Numbered from the stretch's first letter, positions 27,842 through 38,675 are shown. The stretch: 64,000 nucleotides of DNA from Sphaerolaimus hirsutus (GCA_964036195.1 OZ038452.1:11464704-11528703), one strand, 5' to 3'. A program made the numbers and translations. The notes: generated from the sequence alone by a model not told the origin.

Positions 27842-27941
27842 CCAAATGTTGTCTTGCGGGCAGCCAGAAACGAACTGCGCCGAGATTGTGAACAGAACTT
27901 TTGTGCGCTACACTAACTCCAAGTACACCACGGACTTCTAG
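27786..27941 (+). CDS. Overlapping alternative frame at the end of the zinc-knuckle exon
   Basis: Frame +1 relative to the zinc-knuckle frame continues 100 bases past its stop and reads A-F-A-I-R-A-G-Q-N-L-T-A-S-I-I-N and then C-G-Q-P-E-T-N-C-A-E-I-V-N-R-T, protein-like with two sequons, to TAG 27939-27941. An AG at 27783-27784 could be its acceptor. It may be a decayed or alternative terminal exon. Confidence 0.4.
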   Translation, partial: TIEAFAIRAGQNLTASIINQMLSCGQPETNCAEIVNRTFVRYTNSKYTTDF

Positions 27942-27949
27942 TGGGTGCA

Positions 27950-28850
27950 CCTTTCCCTTTTACAGTTGCTTTTGCCTTTACCTTGTATTTCATTCTTTCT
28001 TGTTTCCACTACCTTTGTGATGCATGTCAGATTGTGTTGAGGTGAGCATGGATGAGTTGTTGAGTTGTTTCCCCTGGTGCAAACTTTATTTCCTTGCTTT
28101 ACAAGGAAAGTAAAGCTTGTTCACAGAATTCACTCTGGTAATGGGCATAGGCCCATAACTCTTTTAGTATTTTTCATTTTATTTCTCTTCTCCTTAACAA
28201 AATTTTCCTAATAACTTCTACTCAAAAAATTAATCAAACAATTTTCTTTTTCATTATTCATTCACAAATACATTATAACACACATAAATTATAATTACAA
28301 ATTATAATTTCTACAAATTTTACAAAAAAATATTTAAATTTTTACACTTAATTTTAATAATCAAAAATTATTATTAATTTTATTATTAAAATTAAATACA
28401 AGGGTAAACATAGCACCATTTGGAAAATGTAAATTATACCTGTGTTGCATTTAATTTATAGTGTTCAATTACTCATATTAAGTTTATTATATTATTTTGT
28501 TCATTCATAAAATTTTAGTCTCGCTGTTGTCTTTCTCAAAAAAAATCAATTAATTACACTTTTGCATAAACCAAATTTATTCATAAAGTACAATATTGTA
28601 CAGTTTTGGTGCAAGTTTTGTATAGTTTTGATATAGGTTAGCAGAGTGTTTTACCTGTCACATGTACAGCCGTTCTCTACCACACAACATCACACAAACC
28701 AGTGACAAGGCCCAATTGACTACTTGCCACAGCAACTTTGGCACCTTACAACAACTCATCACAAACAACAACTCATCACAAATTGCTACCACAACACAAC
28801 CTGCCATGAGATCAGTACAAAGTACCTGCTGACATCCAAACACAACTTGC
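27950..28850. other. AT-rich non-coding part of the element
   Basis: No coding signal. 28180-28600 is extremely A/T-rich. The 3' end has CA-rich CACAACATCACACAAACC-like sequence and an AG (28850-28851) just before the next open frame. Confidence 0.6.
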
Positions 28851-28856
28851 AGTGAA

Positions 28857-29189
28857 ATGGTGGTGATGAACCCTGTTGTGGCCCAAACTTCACCTGGAGA
28901 GAAGATCTATTGCTTTGACAACCAGCTGGCTATCATTCCATCTGGGCAAGGTCAACCAGTTTCAGCACCTTTGGATCCATCACCAGTGGGACTGAACATT
29001 CTCAGTGAAGCCAGGAGGAAGTATCTGAACCTGCCACCATATGAAGTGGTGCCTACACCCAATGGTTGGACAATGACTTCAAGGGCACACAGAAACAAAG
29101 GATGCTCCACTCAGTCATCACTTCCATACATGCTGCAGCCTGAAACAGAGGGACCTGAGGAGGATGAGGAGGAGGAGAAGTGTGATTAG
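28857..29189 (+). CDS. Hypothetical 110-aa protein of the LTR element
   Basis: ATG 28857 to TAG 29187-29189. Pro/Ser-rich with an acidic C-terminus (E-E-D-E-E-E-E-K). Codon usage is like the coding parts of the element. Preceded by CACAACTTGCAG, a possible splice acceptor, so it could be translated from a spliced RNA. Position before the 3' LTR is where retroviruses keep accessory genes. Function unknown. Confidence 0.45.
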   Translation: MVVMNPVVAQTSPGEKIYCFDNQLAIIPSGQGQPVSAPLDPSPVGLNILSEARRKYLNLPPYEVVPTPNGWTMTSRAHRNKGCSTQSSLPYMLQPETEGPEEDEEEEKCD

Positions 29190-29708
29190 GAGCCACTTTA
29201 GTAGCTTGTGGTTGAAGTACTTTCCTGCTGCCTAGCCTTTTGACATTTTACTTGCACCTTTTTCTCTTTTTGACAGTATTAAGTTACAGTTTAAGCAGTT
29301 TTTTTGTGTGCTATCAGAGTAGCACAAGTATTTCTTTTGGGGGGGGACCCCATTTTTCTAATGTCAGTTTTACCAGTGGTTTTGACGTGTTCAGTGAAGT
29401 GATTGCATTTGCAGAAAACACTTGAAAACTTTCAAAAAAAACAAAAAAAAATATAAAAATTTTAAAAAAAAAAATATTGAAAGCTTCAAGTGGTTTTCTT
29501 GGCTTGGAGTTTGCCCCTGTCATTTATGCATAATAGTACTAATTTTGGTGTCTTTGAGTATTGTGCCTTAGAGCTACTTAGCATTGGGTCAACACAAAAA
29601 AATTAGAGTTAGTAGGCTGCCCTTTTCTGTTTTCTTCTGGTCAATATTAGTTTGTTTGGGTTCTGACCTTTTCTTTGGTGATTATTTTTAGTCTCATTCG
29701 GAGCCTGA
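29190..29708. other. 3' non-coding region of the LTR element
   Basis: T-rich, with a G run at 29338-29346 and A runs at 29438-29476. No coding signal. Confidence 0.6.
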
Positions 29709-29729
29709 GATTTAAAAAATCCGGGAGAC
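29709..29729 (+). promoter_or_regulatory. Polypurine tract
   Basis: GATTTAAAAAATCCGGGAGA-type purine-rich run directly before the 3' LTR, in the position used to prime plus-strand synthesis; interrupted by a few pyrimidines. Confidence 0.55.
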
Positions 29730-30386
29730 TGTTATGTATGTGCAGAAGGTGATTCAGTATGTTGATACAGCTGAGTAAAAATACTACTGTTTGCTCTAGA
29801 GTAGGAATTACTACAGTTTGTTTGGAAGTATTATGCATGTTTTATTTACTTAAGAAGGGCCGCTGACTTGTCGCTAGGCTATATTTACATTCTATTGATC
29901 AAATATCCGACCTGTCGCTGAGCAGTGTTTGCGTGTTTTTATAGTGATTTCTGAGGTATATAAGCAGGGCTTTGGCTGGTGTTCTGGACCGGTCAGTGAA
30001 GCTTGGAAGTGAGAAAGCCAAAATAAGGCTAAAAAGGACTAAGAATACTTCTGTGAAGTTGTCCCTGAGGATCCAGAACACTGGTCAAAGGCACCAGTTC
30101 CGATTTCATGCTAGCTATTTACAGGTGTAACTTAATAAACAGTCTGGGCAGTGTTCAAGTTGAAAGTGAATTTAAAGAACCAGAATCAAGCAAAAGAAGG
30201 TATTTGGAAGACAGTGTTGGTGCTGAGAGGCCTCACTGCACTTTACCATTTTGTGTAGTATTTAGCATCAAAACAGTCTATCCTTTGCTTAAGTCTTGTA
30301 AAAGAAAATCAACAACTAAACTTATAAGACAAGATCAACAATATCGATCAGCACACACCTTCGACACAAAGAGCTCATATCGTTCA
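29730..30386 (+). repeat. 3' LTR
   Basis: 657 bp, offset exactly 22,516 from the 5' LTR throughout, TGTTATG...CGTTCA. TATATAAG at 29957-29964 and AATAAA at 30134-30139. Followed by GACT. Confidence 0.97.
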
Positions 30387-30390
30387 GACT
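30387..30390. repeat. Target-site duplication, right copy (GACT)
   Basis: Matches 7210-7213. Confidence 0.85.
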
Positions 30391-30635
30391 GTAGATTGGC
30401 AATGGCAGGGGATTAGCCTTAGCGATCGATCGCTGAGCGAGTGCACAGCTGAGCAGCGGTTGAACACTGCCCTTACTGGTTACATTGTTGTAACTCTGTG
30501 TTTTATCCATCACGCTATGAAAAATATGTTGTCTGAATGCCGCTCCCTAACCCCCGCCCCTCGCTCAGCTACGCACTCGCTCAGCGATCAATCGCTAAAG
30601 CTAATCCCCTGCCATTGCGCATCTACGGCCGTCCC

Positions 30636-32815
30636 TAATGTGTCAAAAAATTTTTTTTATGGAAAACGGAAAGGTAAAATTGTTTCACTTTACGGAAAAT
30701 GGAAAACGGAAAGGTAAACAAAAAATTTCTGCCGGTAAACGGAAAACGGAAAGGTAAAAAATTTTCACTCAGCGGAAAACGGAAAGCAAAAAAAAATGTC
30801 GGTCGGAAAATGGAAAACGGAAAAATGAAATGCCGGAAAACGAAAAACGGAAAGCGAAATTTTCACAGAAACGGAAAAAATAAAGTGAAATTTGCACGGT
30901 AATAGACAAATTTGGTCTGATGCAGGTTTGCCTGTTTGGCTTTGATTGTGGTAGCTGTACATTCTGCAACTATGGATCATGCCAGTAACTTCACTTGTAG
31001 TTCAAGTCAACTGAACCAACAAAAAATCATCAAAAGGTAGCAAAAGTACACTACAACAACAATAAGAATTTAGCACAAGTAAACTTCGATGTAACTGAAC
31101 AGTAAAAAGTATACTCAGCGGACTGCAAAGTATGTGTCCAAAATGACTTTGTGTTTTTTACAGATTTTGATACAGATAAAAATTATGAATGACAGAAGAA
31201 CCTGGTAGTCAAAAACACCATAGTGGAAAAAGATGAATACAGATTGGAAAAACAATGGAAAAATGCCAGAAAACTGAAAATCGAGCCAGAAAATGGAAAA
31301 ATAGCCTGGAAAAATGGAAACGGAAAGGTAAAAATTTTTCAGCCGGAAAACGGAAAAATGGGCTGGACAAACGGAAACGGAAAGGTAAACGGAAAACGGA
31401 AAGGTAAAAAATTTTCGGCTGCCGGAAAATGGAAAGGTAAAAAAATTTTGTTTGGCTGTTTGGCTTTGATTGTGGTAGCTGTACATTCTGCAACTGGGGA
31501 CTTCCGTTCCAAAAGTTCACAAGCGCCAAATCCAGAAAAATCGAGTTAGCTGTGGATTCGACATCCACGTATAATTCTGCCCATTTTGGTAAAAAAATCA
31601 GTGTTATAGTCCATTTCGTTCCCGAGATACAGTGGCACCGTTTTTCAGAAAAATCACAATTTTCATATCGAAAGTGCACATATCCATCTCAGATCCCCTA
31701 TGAAAAACAGGACTTTCATTTCGTAAGTGCACATATCCATGTCGGACCACCGGAGTTTCATTTCATAAGTGCACATATCCAAAAATAGTTTCATTTCCAA
31801 AAGTGCACGCGTGCTTCGGATCGCTCGCGAAGAGCCGGCCGGATTTCCCATACAAAATAAAGTTTCATTTCCAAATGTGCATACGTGAATTTCCAAATTT
31901 ATTTTGCTCTATAAATCGAGTACGGGTATAAATATAGATATGAAAATTTAGGTTTGTGTACTTCTCGAAAAGGGCTTCTCAGTGGTGTACGTGGTTTTGC
32001 CCTGCGATGCACCGTTAGGAAGTTTTTTACATTACAAGTTCAAATTTTCAAATTTACTCCTTATTTTGGGTGGTCTACAAAATATGATATAACTCCCAAA
32101 ATATTTACCAGCCGACAAAATTTAGGGACACAAAAATTGTAGACAAATGTCAGAGATATCTGAAAAGTGCAGGGCAAGCTTTGTCGCCCAAACATGGCGC
32201 TGCCGGGCCAGCGCCAAACTTTAAAATGCGATTTTGAAAAATCGAAAAATCTGGATATGTTAACTTTTGGAATGAAAGTCCCCAACTAAGGATCATGCCA
32301 GAACTTCACTTGTAGTTCAAGCTTAACTGAACCAAAAAAAAATCATCAAAATGTAACAAAAGTACACTACAACAACAATAAGAATTTAGCAAAAGTGAAC
32401 TTTGATGTAACTGAACAGTAAAAAGTATACTCAGCGGACTGCAAAGTATGTGTCCAAAATTACTTTGTGTTTTTTACAGATTTGAATACAGATAAAAATT
32501 ATGAACGACACAAGAACCTGGAAAACACCATAGTGGAAAAAGATAAATACAGATTTGAAAAAAATGGAAAAATGCCAGAAAACTGAAAATCAAGCCAGAA
32601 AATGGAAAAATGGCCTGGAAAAATGGAAACAGAAAGGTAAAAAAATTTCAGCCGGAAAAACGGAGACGGAAAGGTAACAAATTTTCAGCTGCCGGAAAAC
32701 GGAAAACTGAAAGGTAAAATTGTTTCGGCTGCCGGAAAACGGAAAGGTAAAAAATACGGAAAGGTAAAAAAATTCCAGCGGAAAAGCGGAAACGGAAATT
32801 TGACACCCTAATTCA
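30636..32815. repeat. Element filled with GGAAAACGGAAAGGTAAA repeats, interrupted
   Basis: Arrays of GGAAAACGGAAAGGTAAA-like units at 30656-30900, 31220-31440 and 32560-32800 bracket a unique middle. The ends GTGTCAAAAA (30639) and TTTGACACCCTA (32800-32813) are inverted. Part of the middle (30905-31250) recurs at 32280-32560, and an unrelated element sits in between (31496-32283). Another non-autonomous element of hAT style is likely, but no clean target duplication was found. Confidence 0.6.
31496..32283. mobile_element. Nested 788-bp element with GGGGACTT ends
   Basis: Begins GGGGACTTCCGTTCCAAAAG and ends CTTTTGGAATGAAAGTCCCC (imperfect inverted ends), flanked by AACT on both sides (31492-31495, 32284-32287). 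The empty-site version of the flank (GCAACTATGGATCATGCC) is present at about 30970. The interior repeats a TTTCATTTC...GTGCACATATCC unit. No transposase. Confidence 0.7.
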
Positions 32816-32864
32816 TTCATAAAACATATTGATCATGCATATTACTTAATATTCTGATGAAAAA

Positions 32865-32948
32865 ATACCCCCCCCCTCGGATAAGTCCCCCCTCAAAAAG
32901 TTCTGACGAAAAAATAACTCCCCAGGGGACTTATTTGAGGATATACGG
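32865..32948. repeat. CCGTAT-family MITE, shortened
   Basis: C-rich blocks with GACGAAAAAATAA and the right end GAGGATATACGG followed by TA. Confidence 0.55.
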
Positions 32949-33134
32949 TATGCAAAAGTGAACCTTTTTTGGAGTGCTGCAGCATCTGCCTTAAATTGGG
33001 CCGGCCGTGCGGACCATTCTGCTCACAGGTGCCAGCAGCAGCCGTGCCAGCTTCATCTGCGCAAGATTTTATTAGCCAGGCGCGTTTAAGGCAGCCCCAT
33101 TCTCAGCATCTGTAACCAGATGTAACATAACGAT

Positions 33135-34115
33135 CAGGGGCGTATCTAGGGTGGCAGAATTTACCGTACCGTACCGTACCGCATTTTTGGAAAATTTACC
33201 GTACCGTACCGTACCGTTTACCGCACTTTTAGAAATTTACCGTACCGTACCGCGTACCGCATTTTTCGAAATTTACCGTACTGTACCGCGTACCGCACTC
33301 ATTTACCGCAAAAATTGCGGTAAATTTTACTCGGATTGACCTTAAATTGTTGAATTTATTCATGACAATTGATGTTGTATTCTGCAATTTTTTGCGCGCA
33401 AGCGCGCAAATTGCACAATTTCACATGGGGGTTGGGGTGTCACTGAAATTGCATTCATGCCTTATTGCCTATTTTCAGCTATTTTTGTGCTATAGTTACT
33501 GATATACCTATTTTCAACTATTCTTCACCTACTTTTAGCAATTTTTCTCCATTTTTATCCTTCTACACCTTGAAAAATCCTATATATTGAGCCCCTGCAT
33601 TGCAGGTAATGTAATTTTCTGTCATCATACTGTTATTGTGTTCTAAAGTCCATTATCAAATTGTGTAATTGAATTTGGTGTCAATTAATGAAGTAAAAAT
33701 TGTCTGTAGTCGGTAGTTTATACATTTTTGACAATCGAAAATTTACTGTACCGTACCGCGTACCGCACTTTTGGGATGTACCGTACCGTACCGTTTACCG
33801 CAAATTGAAGATTTACCGTACCGTACCGTTTACCGCACAATGGGAAATTTACCGTACCGTACGGTTTACCGCAAGGCCGTACCGTCTGCCACCCTAGGCG
33901 TATCCAAGGGGGGGCGTTCACGGGTGAGACCCGAAAAACTAGATGCAAATTTTCGACCAATTTTCAACGAGTAATTTGTACCAATTTCGCGAGCGCGCAT
34001 GTTTCCGTGGAAAATGGAAAATTTTAAATGGAAATGTTTAGAGCCCCCCCTTCACCAGCCTCCGTAAACAAGCAGCCCCCCCGCGCTCAAAAATACTGGC
34101 TACATCGCTGGTCCC
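33135..34115. repeat. TACCG-array element(s)
   Basis: Two arrays of TACCGTACCG(TTTACCGC) units (33162-33320 and 33745-33890) are bracketed by CAGGGGCGTATCTAGGGTGGCAG (33135) and CTGCCACCCTAGGCGTATCC (about 33880-33905), inverted to each other. A hAT-type end (CTCAAAAATACTGGCTAC) follows at about 34090. Probably nested non-autonomous elements. Confidence 0.55.
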
Positions 34116-34465
34116 GATTCAATATAAATACATTTTGCCTGATTAACACATGGGTACCAATCAGAAATACCTTGAATCGAGTAACTCATTGGCGGCCGCA
34201 CACCGGCTGACATTTGAAGTCCAGATCACGTGTGTGCTTACGTGTCACAGAGGGATTTTCCAATGACTTCCCGTGATATTTATATCTTCACAACATTGCC
34301 TCAGGGGATCGCTCTGCGACATGTGAGTTGAAATCTAGAGTTAACATAAAACAGTTGATATAAATACAAACGCCAACCAGCGTGCGGGCCGCCATTATTT
34401 CTGATGCAAATGAATCGGGGTTCGCGGGGAAAAAACGAGACAAGCAAATAAAATTTCACATTTAC

Positions 34466-34738
34466 CGTAGGCCAAATCGTGCGGGCGCGAACCCTGATCG
34501 TGCACGTCGGGTGCCACCGGGCGCAGCACCTGGCTCACAGAGGCAGGGCTCGCATCGGCAGCGGCGACGGGCGGCACAGCGGCGCGGAGCCAAGCGGGCG
34601 GCGAGGGCGGCTTCGGCGGCACCCACGCGTCGCTGGATGAGTATTGGGTGGGCGGGCGCGCCACCGGCTCCAACGCTGCTGTACTGTCGTTGTCGGGCAG
34701 GTCGTACCTCGGCGCCGGCGGCGGGGGCGGCATCCGGT
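34466..34738 (-). CDS. NHL-repeat gene, Pro-rich exon
   Basis: 273 bases, phase 1 in and phase 1 out (acceptor GTGCAG, donor GTAAATG). Encodes a Pro/Ala-rich linker with P-P-P-P-P-A-P-R-Y-D-L-P near its start and ends D-L-A-Y-G. The preceding exon at 35420 ends with the T needed to complete its first codon, and its last G completes the first codon of the propeller exon at 6916. It is therefore the linker between the helical part and the propeller. Confidence 0.75.
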
Positions 34739-34894
34739 CTGCACGGCACTCGCTGATCACCACTATTTGACCCTTCACTTTAAACATTACCAACAACCGG
34801 CGCGTATATGGCTGGCTTAAAGGTCGACAAAAAAAATTGAGTTAGAAAGTTCCATAATCCTGGTATAAAGTTTAATACATATCTGCAAGAAAAT

Positions 34895-35049
34895 GCAGTG
34901 AAGTATACTCACTAGTTGAGTGTACAAACATGCCAATTTGCAGATAATTAGCGATTGTCGTTGAAATTCATTTTAAAACTTGAACGACATGCACGAGTTA
35001 TTTGCAAATTCTCATGCGTGTACACTCAACTAGTGAGTATACATCGCTG
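34895..35049. repeat. Short inverted-repeat element
   Basis: GTATACTCACTAGTTGAGTG at 34902-34921 is inverted at about 35023-35042, and the outer bases CAGTGAAG/CATCGCTG are also inverted. About 155 bp; a small MITE. Flanking DNA (34739-35419) holds no gene. Confidence 0.6.
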
Positions 35050-35419
35050 TTTTTTTTTGTTGCAGACATGGAACTTATTCCGAAATGATGGAACTTTTTC
35101 ATTCCTTTTTTGTCGGCACAAAAATCAGTGTAAACGCAGCCTGAAGGAACGATTCGTCATCAAAGATAAATACCCTGCAGCGAATTCCCTACAGATTCGA
35201 ATGGAACCGGAACCCATCGATTGACATAACATTCTATGAAAGCAAAAGATGGAAAGTGATTACGGCCCATTTGAAAGCTTCAATACAACGTAGAAAAATA
35301 TTATTTATAATCAACAAGGTAATCAAAAAAGCTCCGCTCGGCCATCCGGCCCACCAACTCGGGCTCAATCTACCTATCTAAGTAGTACAAAAGCTCAAGG
35401 AACCCAGCCCACTACTCAC

Positions 35420-35603
35420 AGGGGCGTTGGGACAGAGCCGAGGCGGCCACGGAGCCGCGGTTGCCCCTGCCCCTGGGCGGCATCGGGATGACCCTGCGCG
35501 CCGGCGTGGGGCCGGTCGACATCGAGCGCGCACCGCGGCCCACGCCTTGCGATCGCATCCCCGCACCGAACACATCGCGCCGCGCCAAATCCACCCGCCT
35601 CTG
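35420..35603 (-). CDS. NHL-repeat gene, Arg/Gly-rich exon
   Basis: 184 bases, acceptor TTCTCGCAG, donor GTGAGTAG, phase 0 in and phase 1 out. Encodes Q-R-R-V-D-L-A-R-R-D-V-F then an Arg/Gly/Pro stretch (M-P-P-R-G-R-G-N-R-G). Phase matches both neighbours. Confidence 0.7.
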
Positions 35604-35732
35604 CTGCGAGAAATGGATTGCGGTTGAAAATAACGTCTTTTAATCGACACTGGATTTTTGGCAAATATAAATATTTATGTAGTCCGTGTAGCGAGCACAT
35701 CAACTGTGGTGATGATACGGGTGGAAACAAAT

Positions 35733-36715
35733 CAAGGACGTATCCAGTGGGGCTGCAGCCCCCCCCCCCCCCCGTTCCCGCGGGTGAGACATGATAAAGT
35801 GCAGGATAATACAACTGAGGCGTCCAATTCTAAAAGTCGACAAGTCCAAAATATGAAAATTTCGAGTTAGGCCCGGAAACGTCATCTGGGGCTACTTCCG
35901 CACATTTTTCATCATTTTCCATAAATTTTTTGACCTCACATGCCCATATGGCATAGTGCCAATTTGACATTTTTGGGGAAAAATGCAAAAAATTTGGGCA
36001 AGAAGTCGACAAGTCCACTTAGTTTTGGGCTAAAAGGCGACAAGTCCATCCTCCGCTTCCTTTTTTATGTGAAAAAAACGCAAGAAATGTGATAAGTCCA
36101 CTATGGGCACCGATTTCTAAAAGCCGACAAGTACAAAAATTTCCCATAAGGGAGGCGCAACGCGGGCGGGAACAAAAATGTTCTTGCCTGCAAGAAGGCG
36201 ACAAGTCCATTTCCCTCCCAAAAACAGTTTTGCTCTGACCGAATGGAATTTTATGGACACCCCATTTTTCACATATACGTTGGGATTAGGGGCTGAAAAT
36301 TTGACACTTTATTGTCAACATATGGAACTTAATGGAAAGCATGAGAGAGCCAAATTGGACACGCACCACGGGCCCGGAATTGGGTTTGAAACTTAAAATG
36401 CGATTTACTCAAAATCACATTTTGTCGACTTGTCGACTTTTAGAATTAGACGCCTCAACTTTCGGTACCAATATTTGAAGTGTCTGTAAAAAAATTTTTG
36501 CACGCAATCGCGTATCGTCCCACAACAAGAGGTCAAGTAAATCAATCGCTGCAGTCCAAAATCTCCACTAAATACACACAATTTTGTGCCATCTGGATTC
36601 TATTATGTATTTTTAGAGCGGTTCTCAGCGCCAGCGCTGACACCACTGGAGCCATGGCAAAGCCCCCCCCCCCCGTTCGCCGGCCTACCTAAACAAGCTC
36701 CTGGATACGTCCCTG
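35733..36715. mobile_element. hAT-like element, 983 bp
   Basis: Starts CAAGGACGTATCCAG, ends CTGGATACGTCCCTG. Perfect 8-bp duplication AAACAAAT (35725-35732, 36716-36723). It contains an inner inverted repeat (GAGGCGTCCAATTCTAAAAG at 35818 inverted near 36450) and several CGACAAGTCC units. No transposase. Confidence 0.9.
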
Positions 36716-36723
36716 AAACAAAT

Positions 36724-37634
36724 TTTTTTCTTTCTTTATGACATTTACCTACATTTGATGTTCAAGCGTAGTATAAAGAAAAAATAATGAATAAATAAAA
36801 TTCACATGTACCTATCCATGTCAACAAGACGAGGGATAGCCGAAAACGTTTTTTTCAACAACAGGATTTTTACTAACCCCCCCCCCCCGTTTTTATCAAA
36901 AACAGGGTTTTATCTCAGAATAAAACCGTTTTTTTTTTCTTTAAAAGCTCCCAGATATGGTCATGAGTCAACATATACAGGTAAATCAGACAGGTGACAG
37001 CTAGGATTTTTGAGCGGGGGCCGGATTGTATACGGAGCCCGGCGAACGGGGGGGGGCGCCCCCCCCCCTAAAATTTGACCCCTGTTGTAAAGGAATGGCG
37101 CCTTGGCGCCAGCGCTATTCGTAGGCGCCAGGGACGTATCCAGGATTTTTGAGCGGGGGGGGGCTGCTTGTTTACGGGAGCCGGCGAGCGGGGGGCCGCA
37201 AGTTTTCTCAGCTATCTATCCCTCCGGAGGAGCGACTTACTATCTATATGAACCCCCGAGGGGGCCCAAATCTATAAAATCCCTGTCGGAAAGTATCGAT
37301 AGTTTGTGGTTACTGATACAGCGGTGCCGTTTGAATAGATTGTGGCCCTATTAGCTAGACCCCTCTAGCTAGCTAGCAACAACCCCTGCAACAACAACAG
37401 AACTCATGGCAAAAACAACACACTTTTAAAAAAAACAATTACAACAAAAAAAAATTCGCACACAACACGAACCTCATCATATCCTCCACTGGACACGCCC
37501 CTGGTGCCGGCATGGATGCCCCCTACAGGGGGAGAATGCATCCCCCAGCCGGATAGCTGTGGGGGGGAGAACGTGATTTTCTTTAAATGGGGGTGTGAAA
37601 AAGGTATAAAATTGAAAAAGCGCCTCATTGTGCC
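36724..37634. repeat. hAT-like element fragments
   Basis: Two tandem starts of the family seen at 1679: 'GATTTTTGAGCGGGGG' at about 37003 with a GCGCC tail, and CAGGGACGTATCCAGGATTT at 37136. A possible right end (CACTGGACACGCCCCTG) lies at about 37487-37503. Remaining sequence is T/A-rich with no gene. Confidence 0.5.
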
Positions 37635-37900
37635 TAGGGTTGAAAAAAAACGTTTTTTTTTTTAAAACATGACGTCCGAAATGTTTTTTTTTAAAACATC
37701 GGCCGAAATTTTGAGTACTAAGCACTAGGTATTTTGCAAGAATTTTGCGCCCAGGCGCGCAAAAATTTTGCAAAATACCTAGTGCTTAGTACTAAAAATT
37801 TTGCTCAATGTTTTTTTTTACATTTCGGGCGTCATGTTTTTTTATTAAAAAAACGTTGTTTTTAAAAAAAAACGTTTAAAAAAAACATCGGCCAACCCTA
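37635..37900. repeat. Fold-back element (TAGGGTTG ends)
   Basis: 266-bp near-palindrome: TAGGGTTG...CAACCCTA. The arms carry A/T runs, ACATCGGCC and GTACTAAGCACTAGGTATTTTG, and the centre is GCGCCCAGGCGCGC. Related to the left end of the nested element at 2903. Confidence 0.8.
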
Positions 37901-38675
37901 GCAACCACATGAAAATACAATATGCCATTAGAAAAATGCCTTGCTTAACCAAAAGCAAATTGCAATATTGAATATCAACCATTTTTTAATATGGAATATC
38001 GATATCAAGGTTCCATATCGTATCGATAACAAATATCGATATTCAGGAAAAAATATCAAATATCGATATCGAAAAGTCATATCGTTCAAACCCTATATTT
38101 CGGGAGCAAGATTGGGAAAGGAATTGATGTTTTGGGATCGGGAGCACAAAATCCCAAAATTTCTCGCTATTCAAGATCAGGATCGGAACCCCGTTTGAAC
38201 CCCAGAATACTTCAAGGGGGAAATTAGTATTACACCAAAAAAAATTAAGCATGTTTATTAACTGATTTCATGAAAGATGCTTTTTTTTATTAAAAAACCT
38301 ACAATTTTTATTGAAATTGGATGCAAAATGAGGATTATTCGAGGAGAGCAGAATTATATTTTCCGTACTCAATTATTCAAGGGGGTTATTCAAGGCGGGG
38401 GAATTAGTCGAGCATATATGGTGTATAATAAACCACATGAAGAACACTGAATGCAACTTCAAACTTCAAATCACAACCATTTTCCCCAATTTCCATCAAT
38501 GAACGCGTGATCTCGATCCCGAAATCTCATAAAACCAATCCTGATCTCACAAAACCAATACTGTTTGAACCCCACAGGCGACCATAAAAAATCGGGGAAA
38601 AAATTACATTTTTCAATTCCAATCGCATCCTGGGGTTCTTAGATTTTCATGTGAGCCCTGACACGACACCATCTC
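37901..38675. other. Gene-free stretch
   Basis: Degenerate AATATCGATATC-type repeats (37970-38090), remnants of CCCGAT-type units and AT-rich DNA. Nothing coding seen. Confidence 0.5.

Larger units (their letters stand above)
7214..30386 (+). mobile_element. Complete giant Ty3/gypsy-type LTR retroelement with envelope-like gene
   Basis: 23,173 bp between two 657-bp LTRs with TG...CA ends and a GACT target duplication. The order of pol domains (protease, reverse transcriptase, RNase H, integrase with a GPY/F-like module) places it in Ty3/gypsy (Metaviridae) rather than BEL/Pao or Copia. Most of the interior is one reading frame of 6,294 codons. Extra cargo lies between gag and pol (8-11 kb) and after pol (2.6 kb). 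The leader has a splice donor, so spliced subgenomic RNAs are likely. The element lies antisense within an intron of the NHL-repeat gene. No disabling mutation is visible in gag or pol. Confidence 0.97.

Noticed and set aside
7214..30386. Classification as BEL/Pao, Copia or DIRS.
   Set aside because: Integrase follows RNase H, a GPY/F-like module is present, there is no tyrosine recombinase, and the RT blocks read as Ty3/gypsy.
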